Source of the DNA: Clostridiales bacterium
GTDB lineage: Bacteria; Bacillota; Clostridia; Oscillospirales; Butyricicoccaceae
Length of the DNA: 9,182 bases
Direction of reading: 5' to 3'
Assembly (NCBI GenBank): GCA_019418305.1
Contig: DYCA01000003.1
Coordinates: forward strand, 95,162-104,343
This document shows, one piece after another, positions 6,550 through 9,182 of this stretch. Under the pieces are notes generated by a model. It was not told the origin of the DNA. It made no database searches and was given only the letters and a program-made list of their open reading frames with translations. Positions within the stretch are counted from its first letter, which is position 1. Each line of letters begins with the position of its first letter. A program made the translations under genes and the position numbers.

Positions 6550-7482
6550 ATGGAAATCAGTCTGATTCTGGCAGAACAGATTGTGCAGCTTTTTCTCATT
6601 CTGCTCATGGGTTATATTATCGTCAAGGCCAAACTGCTGCGCACCGAGGACAGCCGCAGTATTTCGGTGGTCATGGTATATATTGTGACACCATGTGTCA
6701 TTATCAATGCGTTTCAGGTGGAATACACGCCGCAGGTGATGGGCGGACTGCTTTATTCCTTTGCTTTTGCAGGCGTGGCACATCTGTTATTCCTGCTCAT
6801 TGCCCGTGTGCTTGCCCGTCCGCTCCGGCTGGATGTCATCGAACGCGCCGTTATCATTTATACCAACGCAGGCATTCTGGTCATCCCGTTAGTGAACCCT
6901 CTGCTGGGCGCGGATTATGTTATCTATTCCTGCGCCTTCCTCGTCATTCAGCAAATCCTCATCTGGACACACTGCCGCAGCCTGCTCTGCGGCACCGGCG
7001 GCATGGAATGGCGTAAAATTCTGCTCAACATCAATATCATCGCTATTGCTATCGGCTGTGCGCTGTTTCTGCTGCGCATTGAACTGCCCGACTTCATCAA
7101 CCAGACGCTGAACACCACCGGTTCGATGCTCGGCCCGCTGGGCATGCTGCTGGCCGGCATGGTCATTGCGGATACGCCCCTCACCCGTCTGTTCACCGCA
7201 CCCCGCGGCTATCTGGCAGCGGTGCTGCGCCTGCTGTTTTGTCCGCTGCTGACCGTGCTGCTGTTTCGCGCCGTCGGCGCTGCGAACCTGATTGCGGACG
7301 GAAAAAATATCCTGATGACCGTTTATCTGGCCTGCATCACACCAGCCTGCGCCACCGTTACCTCGCTGGCGCAGCTGTACAATCGGGACGCGGCGCACTC
7401 GAGCGCGCTTTATGTGTTGTCCACCCTGCTGTCCATCGTCACCATGCCGCTTATGATCGGCGTATACGACTGGCTCATCTGA
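6550..7482 (+). CDS. AEC (auxin efflux carrier) family permease
   Basis: The product has 310 aa, normal for bacterial AEC proteins, and is largely hydrophobic with about ten membrane segments. Family features are LLMGYIIVKAKLL near the N-terminus, the conserved YTNAGILVIPLVNPLLGADYVIY (about 104-126) in the position of the usual NxGxxGxP segment, and SMLGPLGMLLAGMVIADTPL (192-211) after a short cytosolic loop. Bacterial members carry organic acids such as malate or malonate, or other small anions, but many have no known substrate and none can be assigned here. AGGGGGA precedes the ATG. It lies 75 bases after fhs, with only a hairpin lacking a T run between them, so partial co-transcription is possible. 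No other promoter is obvious. Confidence 0.88.
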   Translation: MEISLILAEQIVQLFLILLMGYIIVKAKLLRTEDSRSISVVMVYIVTPCVIINAFQVEYTPQVMGGLLYSFAFAGVAHLLFLLIARVLARPLRLDVIERAVIIYTNAGILVIPLVNPLLGADYVIYSCAFLVIQQILIWTHCRSLLCGTGGMEWRKILLNINIIAIAIGCALFLLRIELPDFINQTLNTTGSMLGPLGMLLAGMVIADTPLTRLFTAPRGYLAAVLRLLFCPLLTVLLFRAVGAANLIADGKNILMTVYLACITPACATVTSLAQLYNRDAAHSSALYVLSTLLSIVTMPLMIGVYDWLI

Positions 7483-7483
7483 G

Positions 7484-7518
7484 ATTTGTCATAGAAGCAG
7501 GCCGTATAGTGGACAAAT
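7484..7518. repeat. Inverted repeat overlapping the lrp-type gene -35 box
   Basis: ATTTGTC (7484-7490) and GACAAAT (7512-7518) are exact reverse complements separated by 21 bases. The second arm overlaps the proposed -35 (7510-7515). The arrangement resembles a two-site operator for a dimeric regulator. It could also be chance, as the arms have only 7 bases. Confidence 0.35.
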
Positions 7519-7539
7519 TCGTTCTCTCTGGTGTATAAT
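7510..7539 (+). promoter_or_regulatory. Promoter of the Lrp regulator-aminotransferase operon
   Basis: TGGACA (7510-7515, five of six bases of TTGACA) is followed after 18 bases by a perfect -10 TATAAT (7534-7539). Transcription should begin around 7546, giving a leader of about 60 bases that contains the interrupted palindrome at 7543-7571 and then AGGAGG before the ATG at 7605. Confidence 0.75.
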
Positions 7540-7542
7540 AGC

Positions 7543-7571
7543 CATACGACAGTGAATCACACTGTCCTATG
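7543..7571. promoter_or_regulatory. 29-bp interrupted palindrome, candidate autoregulation operator
   Basis: Reading inward, the left arm is CATA, C, GACAGTG (7543-7554) and the right arm is CACTGTC, C, TATG (7560-7571), around a 5-base centre AATCA. Eleven of twelve arm positions pair, and the single C/C position is the only break. It begins 4 bases after the -10 box, so it covers the likely transcription start, a classic repressor site. Lrp/AsnC proteins often repress their own genes, which makes the downstream gene product the first candidate binder. As RNA it could also fold into a leader hairpin. It is not a terminator, since no T run follows. Confidence 0.6.
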
Positions 7572-7604
7572 ACCGCAAACTGACTCAAACAGGAGGTTAT
7601 TATC

Positions 7605-8096
7605 ATGGAAAATCCTGAAAAGCTGCTGGATTTACTCAGTCAGGACGCTCGCCTGACCCCCGCCCAACTTGCCGCCATGACCGGTGCAAGCGAGGAAGAG
7701 GTCACCGAAGCTATCCGGACTTTTGAAAAAAATTCTACAATTCTGGGCTATAAGACCGTTATCGACTGGGACAAAACCGCAAAGGAAAGCGTAACCGCAC
7801 TCATCGAGGTCAAAATCACCCCGCAGAAGGGTATGGGTTTTGACGAAATCGCGCGTCAAATCTACTCCCACCATCAGGTGGAAAGCGTTTATCTGATGAG
7901 CGGCGGCTTTGACCTGACGGTCATCATCAAGGACCGCTCCATGCGTGAAGTTGCGCGCTTTGTCTCCGAGCAGCTCGCACCGATGGAGAACGTCCTTTCG
8001 ACCGGCACGCATTTCATTTTGAAAAAGTATAAGGATTACGGCGTGGAATTTGACCCCTCAGATAATGACAAAAGAGAGGTCATGATTGCATGGTAG
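7605..8096 (+). CDS. Lrp/AsnC-family transcriptional regulator
   Basis: The product has 163 aa, typical for the family. Residues about 4-50 form an N-terminal winged helix-turn-helix (LLDLLSQDARLTPAQLAAMTGASEEEVTEAIRTFEKNSTILGYKTVID). Residues about 63-140 are the ligand-sensing RAM/AsnC domain, with the family motif VESVYLMSGGFDLTVII (92-108) and STGTHFILKKYK at the end. Such proteins form dimers to octamers and respond to amino acids. The ligand is not readable here. AGGAGG lies 8 bases before the ATG. The last 7 bases overlap the start of the aminotransferase gene, implying translational coupling and probable control of that gene. A palindrome at the transcription start suggests autoregulation. 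Confidence 0.93.
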   Translation: MENPEKLLDLLSQDARLTPAQLAAMTGASEEEVTEAIRTFEKNSTILGYKTVIDWDKTAKESVTALIEVKITPQKGMGFDEIARQIYSHHQVESVYLMSGGFDLTVIIKDRSMREVARFVSEQLAPMENVLSTGTHFILKKYKDYGVEFDPSDNDKREVMIAW

Positions 8097-9182
8097 ATTA
8101 CGAACAGCTGCTCTCCAACCGGGTCAAGGAGGTCAAGCCCTCCGGCATCCGTAAATTCTTCGATGTGGTTGCAACCATGCCTGACGCAATTTCGCTCGGC
8201 GTGGGCGAACCGGATTTTGAGACCCCGTGGCAGATTCGCCGCGCCGGTATCCAATCTTTAGAAAAAGGCCAGACCTTCTACACCTCTAACTGGGGTCTTG
8301 CCGAGCTTCGCCGCCAGATCGCGGCGCTGACCCGACGCAAATATCAGCTCTGCTATGATGCAGATAAGGAAATTCTGGTGACAGTAGGCGGCTCCGAGGC
8401 AATCGACAACGCTATCCGTGCACTGGTTAACCCCGGCGAGGAAGTCCTGATTCCTGAGCCGAGCTTTGTCTGCTATACGCCTCTGACCCAGATGGCGGGC
8501 GGCGTGCCTGTTCCGCTGCCGACGCGCGTAGAGGATCAGTTCAAGCTGACCGCGGACGCGCTGCGCGCGGCCATCACACCGCGCACCAAACTGCTGATTC
8601 TCCCCTATCCCAACAATCCGACCGGCGCTATCATGACACGGGACGAGCTGGAAGCGATTGCAGCCGTCCTGCGCGACACCAACATCGTCGTGCTGTCGGA
8701 CGAAATCTATTGCAGCCTGACCTACGGCAAGGACCCGCATGTCTGCTTTGCCGAGCTGCCCGGCATGCAGGAGCGCACCATCGTCGTGGATGGCTTCTCC
8801 AAGTCCTACGCGATGACCGGCTGGCGCCTCGGCTGGGCGATGGGTCCGAAAGAACTCATGCGCCACATCTGCAAGGTGCACCAGTTCGGTATCATGTCCG
8901 CGCCGACCACCGCGCAGTTTGCAGGTATTGAGGCCATCCGTTCGGGCGAGGACGATATCGAACGGATGCGCACGCAATACGACATTCGCCGCCGTTTCCT
9001 GCTCGGGGAGCTGCGCTCAATGGGTCTGGAATGCTTTGAACCGCAAGGCGCGTTCTATATGTTCCCATCCATCACCTCGACCGGACTGTCGTGCGAGGAA
9101 TTCTGCGAGCGTCTGCTTAAAGAGGAGAAGGTCGCCGTCGTACCGGGCAGCGCCTTTGGCGCAAGCGGCGAAGGCCACGTGC
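8090..9182 (+). CDS. Class I/II PLP-dependent aminotransferase, 3' end missing
   Basis: The reading frame is open for 364 codons to the right edge; family members have about 385-400 aa, so only a short C-terminal piece is missing. It is a fold-type I aminotransferase of the AspC/aromatic group. Visible residues are GEPDFETP (39-46), GGSEAID (100-106, phosphate contact), YPNNPTG (173-179, Asn175 or Asn176), SDEIY (203-207, Asp204 to the pyridine nitrogen, Tyr207 to O3') and FSKSYAMTGWRLG (236-248) with the Schiff-base lysine Lys238. The C-terminal substrate-carboxylate arginine lies past the edge. The substrate (aromatic, aspartate, alanine or branched-chain amino acid) is undetermined. GAGAGGT at 8074-8080 lies 9 bases before the ATG, inside the regulator gene. 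Confidence 0.93.
   Translation, partial: MVDYEQLLSNRVKEVKPSGIRKFFDVVATMPDAISLGVGEPDFETPWQIRRAGIQSLEKGQTFYTSNWGLAELRRQIAALTRRKYQLCYDADKEILVTVGGSEAIDNAIRALVNPGEEVLIPEPSFVCYTPLTQMAGGVPVPLPTRVEDQFKLTADALRAAITPRTKLLILPYPNNPTGAIMTRDELEAIAAVLRDTNIVVLSDEIYCSLTYGKDPHVCFAELPGMQERTIVVDGFSKSYAMTGWRLGWAMGPKELMRHICKVHQFGIMSAPTTAQFAGIEAIRSGEDDIERMRTQYDIRRRFLLGELRSMGLECFEPQGAFYMFPSITSTGLSCEEFCERLLKEEKVAVVPGSAFGASGEGHV

Noticed and set aside
7483..7530. An intrinsic terminator after the AEC permease gene
   Set aside because: The only inverted repeat (ATTTGTC / GACAAAT) has a 21-base loop, an AT-rich stem and no T run after it, so it fits a regulatory site better than a terminator.
8258..8977. A 239-codon minus-strand open frame opposite the aminotransferase gene
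   Set aside because: The plus strand carries all the aminotransferase signature residues over this range. The mirror frame has no domain.
1..9182. Mobile elements, CRISPR arrays, tRNA genes or a new defence-type gene cluster
   Set aside because: No transposase, integrase, repeated spacer-like units, tRNA-like cloverleaf or accessory gene set was seen on either strand. All the long genes fall into known housekeeping or metabolic families.

Overview
This window looks like an ordinary core-chromosome segment of a Clostridia-type Firmicute. The supporting signs are strong AGGAGG-type ribosome binding sites in front of most genes, a yceD-rpmF pair, a DUF512 radical SAM gene directly upstream of der, a stand-alone formate-tetrahydrofolate ligase (fhs), and a base composition that looks moderately GC-rich by eye. 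An Oscillospirales/Butyricicoccaceae-like gut anaerobe would fit, but that is a guess from style and gene order, not a demonstrated assignment. I see no mobile element, CRISPR array, tRNA or rRNA gene, prophage gene or integration site.

Layout, left to right. On the minus strand, reading from 2288 down to 1: yceD (DUF177) and rpmF (ribosomal protein L32) form a short operon behind a strong promoter, closed by an intrinsic terminator at 1485-1519. Next comes a PDZ/radical SAM DUF512 protein, then the first 18 codons of der, which runs off the left edge. Divergent from yceD, on the plus strand, is an RluA-family pseudouridine synthase (2460-3431) with a probable TTG start. It converges on a RodA/FtsW-type glycosyltransferase (3509-4639, minus), and the two share a perfect bidirectional terminator at 3463-3494. 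Divergent from rodA are fhs (4804-6474), an AEC-family permease (6550-7482), an Lrp/AsnC regulator (7605-8096) and, overlapping its end by 7 bases, a class I/II PLP aminotransferase that runs off the right edge.

Functional themes. The left part is ribosome related: L32, a DUF177 protein linked in other bacteria to 23S rRNA and L32, the ribosome-assembly GTPase Der, and an RNA pseudouridine synthase. The middle gene builds the peptidoglycan wall. The right part is C1 and amino-acid metabolism, with a probable self-regulated lrp-aminotransferase operon. Every gene fits a known family. The parts least explained are the intergenic inverted repeats: a three-arm, mutually exclusive set before the pseudouridine synthase, a 9-bp repeat around the rodA promoter, and a 29-bp interrupted palindrome just downstream of the lrp -10 box. 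No clearly new multi-gene system is visible. The DUF512 protein is the gene of least known function.
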